Notes under the pieces: generated by a model
What the model was told of the DNA's origin: nothing
Database searches by the model: none
What the model saw: only the letters and a program-made list of their open reading frames with translations
From: Deminuibacter soli
GTDB lineage: Bacteria; Bacteroidota; Bacteroidia; Chitinophagales; Chitinophagaceae
Reading direction: 5' to 3'
DNA length: 64,000 nucleotides
NCBI RefSeq assembly: GCF_003412455.1
Contig: NZ_QTJU01000007.1
Location: 186,001 to 250,000 of the forward strand
Part shown: one piece after another, positions 37,027 through 46,319 of the stretch
Layout of the letters: each line of letters begins with the position of its first letter
How positions within the stretch are numbered: position 1 is the stretch's first letter
Made by a program: the position numbers and the translations under genes

Positions 37027-37888
37027 TGGAAATGTTTTTGCGAAATTCTGAAGGTGTTTTGCCTTTTAGTTGTTTAAAGAATTTATTAAAGTTGGTCAGG
37101 TTGTTATAACCGCTTTCGTAACACGCATCTGCTATGGAATAATCATTGTTTTGAAGCAGTTTACATGCATGCCCGATTCTTAATTCGTTTAGCACCTGGA
37201 CAAATGATTTTTGCGTACGGCTTTTGAAGAAGCGGCAGAAGGCCGTAGGAGACATGTTGCACAGTGCAGCTACTCTCTCCAGGGATATCGGGTTGTGAAA
37301 ATTCTGCATCATATATTTATATACTGCAGCGATGCGACTGGTATCCTTGGCATCATAAACATTCTTAAAGCGCTCACTTGCCAGGAACTCAAACTCCTTT
37401 GATTGCGCCAGCAATTCAATGACCTTAAGAAATATAATGATCTTGGTTAATCCCTGTACTTTACCAATATCGATCAGTAAGGACGTTACCTTTTCGCGGG
37501 TGGCGCCATAAAACTTCAACCCCCGTGATGCGTTGCCCACCAGGTCTTGTATGGGATGAACAATCATCGGTTCATCTGAAAGATTCAAAATAAAATCAGC
37601 CGGAAAATAAATGACAGTCGCCTTTGAACGAAATCCTTTTTTCCTGTGCAGGAATATGGGGTCGTTTTGCCAAATGTGCGGAAGGTTGGGGCTCATCAGC
37701 ACAAGATCTCCCTCCAGGAAGTTATCGATATGGTCACCAACAATACGTTTGCCATAACTCTGTTCTATCCATACCAGTTCACACAGGTGATGAAAATGAA
37801 AGGGATTATCCAGGTAAAATTTGTCTACTTTTTTCAGCTGTATCGTGTGTTTATTTTCAAACGGAACATCAATGAGCTGTGCTTTCAT
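37016..37888 (-). CDS. AraC family transcriptional regulator (second paralogue)
   Basis: A 290-residue regulator. The ATG at 37888 (MKAQLIDVPFENKHTI) is chosen because it aligns with the start of the paralogue at 23521 (MRAQLIDIAFSDKRTI). The N-terminal cupin has NPFHFHHLCELVWI and GDLVLMSPNLPHIW; the C-terminal double HTH has SLERVAALCNMSPTAFCRFF and CKLLQNNDYSIADACYESG. It is divergent from SusC over a 212-bp gap that holds a promoter, so it probably controls sugar import, while its paralogue controls the enzyme arm. Confidence 0.92.
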   Translation of the reverse strand: MKAQLIDVPFENKHTIQLKKVDKFYLDNPFHFHHLCELVWIEQSYGKRIVGDHIDNFLEGDLVLMSPNLPHIWQNDPIFLHRKKGFRSKATVIYFPADFILNLSDEPMIVHPIQDLVGNASRGLKFYGATREKVTSLLIDIGKVQGLTKIIIFLKVIELLAQSKEFEFLASERFKNVYDAKDTSRIAAVYKYMMQNFHNPISLERVAALCNMSPTAFCRFFKSRTQKSFVQVLNELRIGHACKLLQNNDYSIADACYESGYNNLTNFNKFFKQLKGKTPSEFRKNISTTL

Positions 37889-38029
37889 AAGCGGTGATTT
37901 AAAGACATGATTTAACGCAATGGCTGCCATGTCCGGAGGCCTGTTAGTATTATATTAGATGTAAATATACCTGGTACACGGATTTTTGAAGTCTATCTGC
38001 TAAAAAAGTTGCAGGATTAGATAATTTGA

Positions 38030-38063
38030 TTGTAGGGTTTGGCAATAGTGAAAGATAGTTTTG
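38030..38063 (+). promoter_or_regulatory. Bacteroidota-type promoter upstream of SusC
   Basis: TTG at 38030-38032, a 23-bp spacer, and TAGTTTTG at 38056-38063 match the -33/-7 consensus TTG / TANNTTTG. It lies 37 bp upstream of the susC ATG. The spacing equals that of the candidate promoter at 23607, which fits shared control by the two paralogous AraC proteins. Confidence 0.45.
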
Positions 38064-38100
38064 TTTGATCAACCAATTACTAACAAAACTGTCCGCACTT

Positions 38101-41100
38101 ATGGAAGCGTTTCTTACAAAAAAATTATTACGGCCACAGTTAATACTGATGTTTATTGTGCTGCTGAGTGCGCCTGCAATGATGGCTCAAACCTCAGCCC
38201 TCATCACAGGACGAGTGGCCGTTACATCCGGGGCTCCGGTTCCGGGAGCCACCATTGTTAATAAACGAGGTGGCACATCCACAGCAGCAGGTACAGACGG
38301 CAAGTTTTCCATTGCCGGTAAAACAGGCGATCCCCTGGAAATTTCGGCTGTTGGGTTTGCTCCGTTGAAGACTGTGGCCAAGTTGGGCGAACCAATGACG
38401 ATCATCATGGAAGCAGCAGAGAGCAAACTGCAGGATGTAGTTGTGGTAGGTTACGGCACACAAAAGAAAGTAGACTTGTCAGGCGCTGTAACAACCGTTA
38501 AAGTGGGCAACCTTGTGAACAGGCCGGTCAACAGTCTTACTAAAACCTTGCAGGGACAAGCTCCCGGGGTTACAGTCATCTCCAGGCCAGGCGATGTGGG
38601 CAATGACCAGGATAACATCAACATCCGCGGCAGGGGAAATTTAGGCAGCTCTGCGCCGCTATATGTACTGGATGGTATTCCCATCGGTGCAGATGACTTC
38701 TCCCGCATCAATCCATCCGACGTAGAAAGCATGTCCATTTTAAAAGACGCTGCTGCTGCTGCAATTTATGGATCGAGAGCCGCATTCGGGGTTATACTGG
38801 TGACAACCAAAAAAGGCAGGGAAGGTAAGATGCAGGTGGACTACAATGCCTACTACGGCTCCCAATCTCCTACAGTACTGCCAGATGTGCTGGGCTCGGC
38901 AGATTATGCGACCCTGCGAAACGAAGCAGCCACCAATGCCGGCAAAGACCCGGTGTTCACGCCCGCAGAAATACAAAAGTTCCGGGATGGTTCTGATCCT
39001 GACAATTACCCCAACACCGATTGGTATAGCCTGGCATACCGCAAACATGCGCCTATCTGGAGCAACGAGATCAGTGTTATGGGCGGCGGTAAAACAAGGT
39101 ATTATATGAATGCCAATGTTATGCACCAGGAATCACTGATTCCTGGCAAAGATCTCACGCGTTATTCGCTGCGTTCCAATACCGAAACACAGGTAAGTGA
39201 GATCTTTAAGGTGGGGACCAACATTTCATATATAAGAGACGGGTTTGATTTCAACGGTGCAGACTTTGGCGCCACTACGCTCGCAAGAATGATTCCTACT
39301 GTAGTTAATAAGCAAAGCGATGGCAGCTGGGGAACCATGAACGGCGGAAAGGTAGATGCAACATACGGTGCTATCAATCCTTTACGCACGTTACAAGAGG
39401 GCGGCAGATCATCCTACGCAACCAACCGGTTTATTACTTCACTGAACGCCACGCTCAAGCCCATCAAGGGATTAAGTTTCGACGGTACGATATCTTACAA
39501 CGTCTATAACGCGACCACATCTACCTTCACAAATGAAATACAGCCGCTGGTGAACTGGGTAACCAAGGAAACCATTGAATCTACCCATAAATATCCTAAC
39601 CGGCTGGATGAGAATTGGGAAAATGCAGGCAATCTCTTACTGCAAGGCTATGCAAGCTACGAGCATCAATGGGGTAAACATTATGCTAAGTTAATGGCCG
39701 GCAGTTCTTATGAGGATTACAAGTACCGCAACTTAACTGCATTCCGCAAGGATTTTATCAACAACGACCTCAATGCACTGAATGCCGGTTCTCCGGGTGT
39801 TACGTCTGCCGACATCGGCAACAGCGGTTCCATACAGGAGCGGGCATTTAACTCCTACTTCGGCCGTTTCAATTATAATTTCAACGAACGGTACCTGGTG
39901 GAAGCCAATGTGCGCAGGGACGCATCTTCCCAGTTCGATCCCAGTCACCGCTGGGGAACCTTTCCATCTGTATCGGCAGCCTGGCGCATTTCCCAAGAAC
40001 GTTTCTTCAAGGGCATAACATGGATGGATGAACTGAAGCTGCGTGGCTCCTGGGGAAAACTGGGCAATGTGAATAATGTAGGCTATTACGACTACTATGA
40101 TGGCATGACCACAGGCACCATTGGAATCCTGAACAACGCCTATGCAAGCGGTGTATACCAAACCCGGCTGGCCAACCCGACACTGACCTGGGAAGTAGTG
40201 GACATGACCAACCTGGGGCTGGATGGAACGTTGTTTAACCACTCGCTGAACATACAGGTAGACGCCTTCAAAAAGATCACCAAAAATATATTGCTGAATA
40301 TGCCGGTGCCCATTGAGTGGGGCGTTCCCAATAATACACAGCCACAGAATGCTGCCAAAGTAAGCAATAAGGGCATCGAAGTTACGGTGAGCAAGTCTGG
40401 TCATATTGGGCCGGTAAGTTATACCGTTGGCGGTAATGTGTCGCGGGTATGGAATAAAATACTGGATATGCACGGACAGGATAACCAGGTAACCGGAGAC
40501 TATTATATCTACAAGCAAGGGGAGGCCATTGGCGCCTTTTATATGTACCAGGCACAGGGCTTATTTGCCACGGATGCCGATGTTGCCAAGCATGCGACCC
40601 AGGGTACGGCTACGAAGGCAGGTGACATTAAATATGCAGATTTAAATGGTGATGGGATCATTGACGGCAATGACCGGAAGATAGTGGGTAATGACGTGCC
40701 ATATTTCACTTATGGCTTAAACCTGTCCGCAAGTTACAAAGGGTTTGATTTAAATGTGATGGGCCAGGGCGTAAGCGATGTGCAGGTATATCTGCCAATG
40801 GAAGCTTCCTGGGCATTTTTCAATGGTGGCGGGGTGAAGCGCTACAATTTGCAACGATGGACAAAAGAAAACCCCGATCCCAATGCAGCCTATCCACGCA
40901 TACTGGTTTCTGCCGACAATACGCAAAACCAGGTAAACAGCAGCTTCTGGCTGTTTAACGGCGACTACTTCCGTATCAAAACACTTGCGTTAGGTTATTC
41001 GCTTCCGGCCAAGTTGGTAAAACAATGGCATTTGCAAAGGGTTCGCTTTTATGCATCGTCCAATAACCCCTTTACCATAAAAGCCGACAAACGCTTAAAA

Positions 41101-41184
41101 GACTTTGATCCGGAAATGGCTTCCGTACGCGCCAGCTATCCCCAATTGAAATCTGTTTCCATTGGGTTGAATGTAACATTCTAA
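38101..41184 (+). CDS. SusC/RagA family TonB-linked outer-membrane transporter
   Basis: A 1027-residue TonB-dependent glycan importer. The ATG at 38101 gives a good signal peptide (LILMFIVLLSAPAMMAQT); the TTG at 38065 is not needed. Order: carboxypeptidase-regulatory-like domain (about 32-105), TonB box region with VVVVGYGTQKK, plug (about 125-235) with LQGQAPGVTV and VLDGIPIGADDFSRINPSDV, then a 22-strand barrel ending SVSIGLNVTF. No FecR/anti-sigma-binding extension is visible, so control is more likely by the AraC gene upstream than by an ECF sigma/anti-sigma pair. It pairs with SusD after 25 bp. Confidence 0.95.
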   Translation: MEAFLTKKLLRPQLILMFIVLLSAPAMMAQTSALITGRVAVTSGAPVPGATIVNKRGGTSTAAGTDGKFSIAGKTGDPLEISAVGFAPLKTVAKLGEPMTIIMEAAESKLQDVVVVGYGTQKKVDLSGAVTTVKVGNLVNRPVNSLTKTLQGQAPGVTVISRPGDVGNDQDNINIRGRGNLGSSAPLYVLDGIPIGADDFSRINPSDVESMSILKDAAAAAIYGSRAAFGVILVTTKKGREGKMQVDYNAYYGSQSPTVLPDVLGSADYATLRNEAATNAGKDPVFTPAEIQKFRDGSDPDNYPNTDWYSLAYRKHAPIWSNEISVMGGGKTRYYMNANVMHQESLIPGKDLTRYSLRSNTETQVSEIFKVGTNISYIRDGFDFNGADFGATTLARMIPTVVNKQSDGSWGTMNGGKVDATYGAINPLRTLQEGGRSSYATNRFITSLNATLKPIKGLSFDGTISYNVYNATTSTFTNEIQPLVNWVTKETIESTHKYPNRLDENWENAGNLLLQGYASYEHQWGKHYAKLMAGSSYEDYKYRNLTAFRKDFINNDLNALNAGSPGVTSADIGNSGSIQERAFNSYFGRFNYNFNERYLVEANVRRDASSQFDPSHRWGTFPSVSAAWRISQERFFKGITWMDELKLRGSWGKLGNVNNVGYYDYYDGMTTGTIGILNNAYASGVYQTRLANPTLTWEVVDMTNLGLDGTLFNHSLNIQVDAFKKITKNILLNMPVPIEWGVPNNTQPQNAAKVSNKGIEVTVSKSGHIGPVSYTVGGNVSRVWNKILDMHGQDNQVTGDYYIYKQGEAIGAFYMYQAQGLFATDADVAKHATQGTATKAGDIKYADLNGDGIIDGNDRKIVGNDVPYFTYGLNLSASYKGFDLNVMGQGVSDVQVYLPMEASWAFFNGGGVKRYNLQRWTKENPDPNAAYPRILVSADNTQNQVNSSFWLFNGDYFRIKTLALGYSLPAKLVKQWHLQRVRFYASSNNPFTIKADKRLKDFDPEMASVRASYPQLKSVSIGLNVTF

Positions 41185-41209
41185 AATACTGATTTAAAAA
41201 CGACTTTAC

Positions 41210-42862
41210 ATGAAATGCAATCCACTGATGCTCGCTATACTGTGTGGGGCTGTGTTGCTATCATCCTGTTCCAAAAAGGAACTCGATAAACTGCCGCAGG
41301 AAGAAATTTCCGAAGGAACATTCTGGACCACAGAAAAAGAAGCGCGGCTAGCCCTTACTGCCTGCTACAATTTTGTAAATGGCACTGCGTATGATGCCTG
41401 GTACAATGACGGATTTGCGGATAATTGTTATTGCCAATATCCATGGGAAAGCAATGCCACTGAAATTTCTGCGGGCAATATCAATGCCGCGACCATTAAC
41501 CAGGGGTACGACTATACGATTATCACCCGGTGTAATTATTTTCTCGCTAACATTGACAAGGTGAAGATGGATGAAACATTAAAACAGCGATACATTGGCG
41601 AGGCGAGGGCATTGCGGGCATATCGGTATTTTTTGATGACGCAATACTTTGGCCCGCTGCCATTGATTAAGGATGCTGCCAAAGATCCGGCATCGCTCAA
41701 TATTGCTCCTGCTTCACAGGATGAGTTATACGACTTTATCACGCAAGAATTGGATCAGGCCAGTGCAGTATTACCGGATGAATACAACGGCTCCGGCGCC
41801 GGCAATGAAAAAGGACGCATTACCAAATGGGCGGCCCTGGCCCTGGAATCACGCGCCTGGCTGTACCGCGGTCAGTGGAGTAAGGCCGCTGCCATTGCCA
41901 AACAAATCATCGATGGCAATCATTTCAGGTTATTCAGGTTAACGAGCCTGGCAGCCGATGATCTGAAAGATGATTACAGTAGTTTGCGCAGTTTCGCAGA
42001 TGATGCAGCCAAACAAAAGTTCTATAAAGGTTTACGTAGCTACGAGCAGCAGTTCTGGGCGGCAAATGAATACAACCCGGAAGTTATACTGGACGCAGGA
42101 TTTATTTTAAACGATGCCACCTATTCCAATGGCCTGCAACTGCTGCTGCCACCTGCTTACCTGGGCGGCTGGAGTTCTATAGAACCTACACAGGAACTGG
42201 TAGATGCTTATTGGAAAGCCGATGGTACTGCCTTTGCGCCGCCGACTGCTGCAACTAGGGCCGCCAGTTTCAATAAAGGTAATCCCAGCCCGGCTTATTA
42301 TGATGAATTCAAGGATCGGGATACACGTTTATATGCGTCTGTTTTATTCCCCAGCAATCCATGGGGACGGATGGGAGTAACAGGTTACTGGGACCAGGGT
42401 GAAACAAAGACGGGCTATACGTTCCGTAAACTGGTGGATCCAAATTACGTAGTGGACTGGACAGCGCCACAGAATTACCAGATCATCCGTTATGCAGAAG
42501 TGTTACTCACGTTTGCTGAGGCGCAGAATGAGGCAGAAGGACCTGGACCAGAAGTATACAGTGCATTGAACGACATCCGTGACAGGGCCGGTATGCCACC
42601 AGTAACACCTGGTTTATCAAAAGACGAATTGCGCAAGGTAATACAGAATGAACGCAGGATTGAACTGGCCCAGGAGGGCTTCCGGTACGATGACATGCGC
42701 AGATGGAACCTGACTACCAACATGAAAAACGAATATGATATTAACAATAACCTGGTGCAGGAGCGCAAATGGCAGGATAAATTCAAGTTACTCCCATACC
42801 CGCAAACGGCAGTTGATCGCAATGGTTTATTAAAGACAGCGCAGGCTGCAAAAGGATACTAA
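41210..42862 (+). CDS. SusD/RagB family surface glycan-binding lipoprotein
   Basis: A 550-residue lipoprotein. Signal peptide with lipobox LLSSCSKKE (Cys lipidated). The SusD fold follows: N-terminal SusD-like domain (PQEEISEGTFWTTEKEAR; GEARALRAYRYFLMTQYFGPLP) and the C-terminal RagB/SusD part (EVLLTFAEAQNEAEG; NERRIELAQEGFRYDDMRRW). It caps the SusC pore and binds the oligosaccharide at the cell surface. Second gene of the pair and followed by a strong terminator at 42932. Confidence 0.95.
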   Translation: MKCNPLMLAILCGAVLLSSCSKKELDKLPQEEISEGTFWTTEKEARLALTACYNFVNGTAYDAWYNDGFADNCYCQYPWESNATEISAGNINAATINQGYDYTIITRCNYFLANIDKVKMDETLKQRYIGEARALRAYRYFLMTQYFGPLPLIKDAAKDPASLNIAPASQDELYDFITQELDQASAVLPDEYNGSGAGNEKGRITKWAALALESRAWLYRGQWSKAAAIAKQIIDGNHFRLFRLTSLAADDLKDDYSSLRSFADDAAKQKFYKGLRSYEQQFWAANEYNPEVILDAGFILNDATYSNGLQLLLPPAYLGGWSSIEPTQELVDAYWKADGTAFAPPTAATRAASFNKGNPSPAYYDEFKDRDTRLYASVLFPSNPWGRMGVTGYWDQGETKTGYTFRKLVDPNYVVDWTAPQNYQIIRYAEVLLTFAEAQNEAEGPGPEVYSALNDIRDRAGMPPVTPGLSKDELRKVIQNERRIELAQEGFRYDDMRRWNLTTNMKNEYDINNNLVQERKWQDKFKLLPYPQTAVDRNGLLKTAQAAKGY

Positions 42863-42931
42863 GAGCAAAGGCATTGCGCAGTATATTCAAAAATCCAATA
42901 TTCGACAATCATAAACAGTTAAACACGAGTG

Positions 42932-42966
42932 AAAAGGCTGCTTTCCAGCAGCCTTTATTTTTTTTG
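42932..42966 (+). terminator. Intrinsic terminator of the susCD operon
   Basis: The stem AAAGGCTGCT / AGCAGCCTTT with loop TTCC is followed by ATTTTTTTT. It lies 70 bp after the SusD stop. Confidence 0.88.
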
Positions 42967-43005
42967 CAATGTGTGCGCAGGTGTATTAGACCTTTATACA
43001 ACCAA

Positions 43006-43689
43006 TCATCTCACCTTCACAATCGCTGGTGGCACCCAATCTCCATTCAATACCTGTTCTTTCGGCCCGTAAATTCGCATCATTAAATTAAAGCCTGCCG
43101 GAGGTGCAGGCAACCAGTTGGCAGCGCCCGCTGAAGGTTTTTTACTGCTGATATAAAAGGTCAGAGAACCATTTGTATTTCGCTGTATACCCTTGGTTCT
43201 GTCGCCGATGGAATAGCGTTTGATCTCGTTAGGCACCAATAACTGATGCGAATTATCGTACATCGTGATAGACCAAAAATATTTAGCAGGTGGTAGTCCG
43301 CCGGCCGGGAAGGTAATTGTATAATTATTGTTACCGTCAAGCGGTAAACCGTCTTTATCTTCTGCCGCAGAAGGATAATATGCTTCAGAAGGAGTATTGG
43401 CATAAATGGCTTTTTTTGCATAACCTGTACGAAGGTTATAATCGGTACCGAAATACTCCTTTGCCAAGGGAGCCAGGTTCCAGCCGTTCACTTTTTTGCC
43501 TATGTGATTGCCTAAAGAATCTACCACGGCTGCCCCGTCTTTAATTCCTGCGAGTAACGCAGCTTTAAATTCAGGATGAGTTTGCACAAAATCGTAAGGT
43601 CTTCCCGCCTCAATACCTATTGGTTTAAACCTGTCTATAATTGATTGATCACTTTTGCTGAGCCTGGTATATTTAAGCAGAAAGTTCAC
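43006..43689 (-). CDS. C-terminal half of a DUF1254/DUF1214 protein split by a frameshift
   Basis: A 227-residue open frame whose first codon would be GTG inside the 3' end of the preceding gene. Its true upstream sequence is recovered by reading on in the same frame: TDDSDEQFFNRVNFLLKY precedes the GTG and fits the middle of DUF1254 proteins. The content is the DUF1214 domain with NNYTITFPAGGLPP, FWSITMYDN and NWLPAPPAGFNLMMRIYGP. Most likely not an independent gene but the downstream half of 43686-44414. See the finding on the A7 run. Confidence 0.7.
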   Translation of the reverse strand: MNFLLKYTRLSKSDQSIIDRFKPIGIEAGRPYDFVQTHPEFKAALLAGIKDGAAVVDSLGNHIGKKVNGWNLAPLAKEYFGTDYNLRTGYAKKAIYANTPSEAYYPSAAEDKDGLPLDGNNNYTITFPAGGLPPAKYFWSITMYDNSHQLLVPNEIKRYSIGDRTKGIQRNTNGSLTFYISSKKPSAGAANWLPAPPAGFNLMMRIYGPKEQVLNGDWVPPAIVKVR

Positions 43690-44414
43690 TCTGTTAAAAA
43701 ACTGTTCATCGGAATCGTCTGTTTTTTTATAGGGGGAAAATTTGGAGTGTCAGCTTTTTGGGAAGGGAATCCTGGAAAAAATTTGCTGACAGGACCAACC
43801 TGGTATAGTTCCTGTAATTGTTTGGCCTTTGCAATATCGGCCTGATTTTCTGCATTGACTGCTGTGCGTCCTGCAAACACCAAAAAACCGGAAGGTGATT
43901 TTATTTCCTTTACACTGTCCGGAAGCCTGCCGGTAAAGTCAGGGCCGGTAACCGCATAAATGCCGGGTGCAGTTCCTGTTGTGTTTACACCGATGTAAGC
44001 AAAGTTATTTGTTACCATATCCACTAACTGTATTACATAATACCTGTTTTTGCTTTCCGGTACTTTTATAATCACAGGTGCTGCGCGGACATCCAAAATG
44101 CCAGTGGAATAATAGGTGTCATTGTTAGGACTGACCACAAGCTTATCATCAGGAGAGTATAATTTCGTTTCTTTGGTAATCGTATTCATAGGTGCATATT
44201 TCGGTGAAGTTTGCAACACCCCGTAAAAATAAATCCCTTTGTAATTTTCAAAGATGGGAAAGCAATGCACATATGCTTCCCTGGCCATTTGCTGTACTTT
44301 GGCAGCTGTTAGGCTTGTGTCAGCCATATTATTTGCATCACCCGGAGCACGGTTGCTACCACAACTACATGTTACAGCTACAATCATAGCCAGGTAAAAA
44401 ATCGTTCTTTTCAT
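43686..44414 (-). CDS. N-terminal half of a DUF1254/DUF1214 lipoprotein (frameshifted)
   Basis: A 242-residue frame with a lipoprotein signal (VAVTCSCGSN). It carries the DUF1254 domain: AREAYVHCFPIFENY, SPNNDTYYSTGILDVRA and NRYYVIQLVDMVTNNFAYIG. It ends abruptly after NFPPIKKQTIPMNSFLTE, where family members continue. An A7 run (T7 at 43722-43728 on the plus strand) sits in register A_AAA_AAA; a -1 shift there joins it to the frame at 43006, giving about 469 residues, the usual family length. Function of the family is unknown; it is often periplasmic. Confidence 0.75.
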   Translation of the reverse strand: MKRTIFYLAMIVAVTCSCGSNRAPGDANNMADTSLTAAKVQQMAREAYVHCFPIFENYKGIYFYGVLQTSPKYAPMNTITKETKLYSPDDKLVVSPNNDTYYSTGILDVRAAPVIIKVPESKNRYYVIQLVDMVTNNFAYIGVNTTGTAPGIYAVTGPDFTGRLPDSVKEIKSPSGFLVFAGRTAVNAENQADIAKAKQLQELYQVGPVSKFFPGFPSQKADTPNFPPIKKQTIPMNSFLTE

Positions 44415-44443
44415 AGCGGGAAATCTATATTGAGCAATTAAGT

Positions 44444-45799
44444 TTATTTTTTTATTTTTTCAACCGGCGCAGGAAACCAATCTCCGGTCCGTACATTGGC
44501 CTTGGGCACATACATGCGCAACGTAAGATTAAACTTTCCGTTTTGGGGAGAAGGTAACCAGTTCTCTTTAGGCCAGCCTGAATGATAGACGGGGGCAATG
44601 TAGATTTTTAAAGTACTATCGCGTTCATATTTGAAGGGCGAAAAATTATTCAGGTTATAACGTTTTAACGTGTTATCAACGACACGGTAATTAGGAAAAT
44701 CAACAAGTATGACACTCCAAAAACCGTTTACATTTAAACCGGGCAATTTGTCTTTTTCAAAATTAATCACATATTCCTGGCCTCCTTTTAAAGTATCTCC
44801 GGTAGCATCTTTTGAGGCAATAAAATAAATGACTTCAGCGGTGCTGTTTGCCCAAATCCCAACATAATTGGCCGAAGTTCTTGTCCAATAGTTGCCATGG
44901 TATTCACCGCCAATCAGCACGCCCAGCCAATTATTTTTAACTGTACCGGCTTTATTAATGGCATAATTCAGCAATTGAGGGATTGCGCTTTCTCTGATTA
45001 TTTTTCTCACTTCTTCTTTATTTGTTTCAGTTGCCAATGCATAGGCCGCCACTTTATTGCACATTGCCCGGATGGAATCTTTTTTCTGCATTTTAGAATC
45101 AGGGGTTTTCATCAATTCTTTAGCAAATTCAAACACCGCAAGATCTGGCAATTGCTTGTTGGTGAAAAAGGAGAATTCGACTACCGGTTCAATAACAGGA
45201 TTTCCAATAACAACCGCCTTGAATTGTTTTTGCAGCTTAACAGCTTCCTGGGTGGTTTTCTGCAATTCCACCCTCGCCAACATTTTTATCTTCCTTTCTG
45301 GCAGCGGGATTTTTATTGCATCAGATGGTATTGCTGCTGTGGTATTTTCGAGGGTTAATGCGTATTTACCATACGGATGAGCTGGGAAATTCCTTTCGTT
45401 TAAATTATACAGCACCTCGCCCCAACCATCCATCAACTGCACCGTGTAATATCGATTTTTAATAGGGGGAATCTCAATAATTATTGCGGAGTTTTCATCA
45501 ATTGCAAACCAGGCCTCCATATAGGCGACATCAAGATTAGGGTTAACAAAATCTGCTTTCCCGGCTTCATTGTATTTAATTACATTATACTCGAATTGTG
45601 GTGCGCGAAGGTCAATTTGTTCCTGCCGCACCGCCAACGCGCGTCCTAACAGGTAAACATAGGATTCTACAATTTCATGTGCGGTTACTTCGGTGGAATC
45701 AATTGGAACAGCTGTAGCATTGAGATTGGAGTGCAGGCTGTAACCTGTGACTGACAACACTACGCAGGTTATCCCTATGCAAAAGATGGGCAGTGTCAT
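44444..45799 (-). CDS. DUF1254/DUF1214 domain-containing protein
   Basis: A 451-residue exported protein, from the ATG at 45799; upstream in-frame codons would be leader. Hydrophobic signal (FCIGITCVVLSVTGYS). The DUF1254 part has NPNLDVAYMEAWFAID and NRYYTVQLMDGWGEV. The DUF1214 part has NGFWSVILVDFPNYRVVDN and NWLPSPQNGKFNLTLRMYVP. It is an intact relative of the split gene directly downstream (29 bp between stop and next start); the pair is probably an operon. Useful as a reference for what the split gene should look like. Confidence 0.85.
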   Translation of the reverse strand: MTLPIFCIGITCVVLSVTGYSLHSNLNATAVPIDSTEVTAHEIVESYVYLLGRALAVRQEQIDLRAPQFEYNVIKYNEAGKADFVNPNLDVAYMEAWFAIDENSAIIIEIPPIKNRYYTVQLMDGWGEVLYNLNERNFPAHPYGKYALTLENTTAAIPSDAIKIPLPERKIKMLARVELQKTTQEAVKLQKQFKAVVIGNPVIEPVVEFSFFTNKQLPDLAVFEFAKELMKTPDSKMQKKDSIRAMCNKVAAYALATETNKEEVRKIIRESAIPQLLNYAINKAGTVKNNWLGVLIGGEYHGNYWTRTSANYVGIWANSTAEVIYFIASKDATGDTLKGGQEYVINFEKDKLPGLNVNGFWSVILVDFPNYRVVDNTLKRYNLNNFSPFKYERDSTLKIYIAPVYHSGWPKENWLPSPQNGKFNLTLRMYVPKANVRTGDWFPAPVEKIKK

Positions 45800-45993
45800 G
45801 TTTATATTTTTGTTTATTGAGTAACTATTCTTTGGGTTGAATTCGACCGGATGCAATGCATTTTAGAAGTACTGTGTTGTAGCAAGCATATTAAAGTTAG
45901 TATGTTTTTGCTGGTGTAGCGAGTATAAGGTAATCTTTTCGAGGCTGTAACCGTTACAGGATACTTACGGTGTTTTATTCGGCAATCAGGTAA

Positions 45994-46176
45994 CGACTTA
46001 GTCTCTATGTTCGTGCGGTTTGGCGCAACGATCAAACTGTCAATTGGATTAAAGCTTGCGGCAGCAATGACAAGGACGATTCAAAAAAAGTACTTCAAGG
46101 TTTAGCGGAGATCATTCAACATACAGTCCGGATCGATCAGCTTTTAAAATCAACGACTAAAAGTAAGGCTGAGTAA
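45994..46176 (+). pseudogene. C-terminal remnant of an unidentified protein
   Basis: An open frame of 60 codons without a plausible start, ending TAA at 46174. It reads protein-like: VWRNDQTVNWIKACGSND, then KKVLQGLAEIIQHTVRIDQ and a basic tail LLKSTTKSKAE. Its last 13 codons fall inside the direct repeat copy at 46138. Probably the tail of a gene whose front was lost when the islet formed. No family recognised. Confidence 0.35.
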
Positions 46177-46234
46177 AAATAAGTAAGGATCGCTTTTGAG
46201 CAATCCTTACTGTTAGAGGTCCCGAGCGGATTCG
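46138..46234 (+). repeat. Direct repeat, left copy, with tRNA-Cys 3' end remnant
   Basis: About 97 bp repeated at 47807-47902. Two blocks are identical: 27 bp from CAGCTTTTAAAATCAACGAC on, and AGAGGTCCCGAGCGGATTCG at 46215-46234, which is the 3' end of the tRNA-Cys gene. Between them is a diverged copy of the tRNA terminator hairpin. Beyond 46234 tRNA similarity stops. This is the usual form of a distal attachment site left by integration into a tRNA gene. Confidence 0.7.
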
Positions 46235-46319
46235 TCCGAGGCTCATAATATTTTGAAAATCAATTTCGCTCTTATTTTAGTCGAAGTGGCTACGTCATTT
46301 GATATTTGACAATCCAGCG

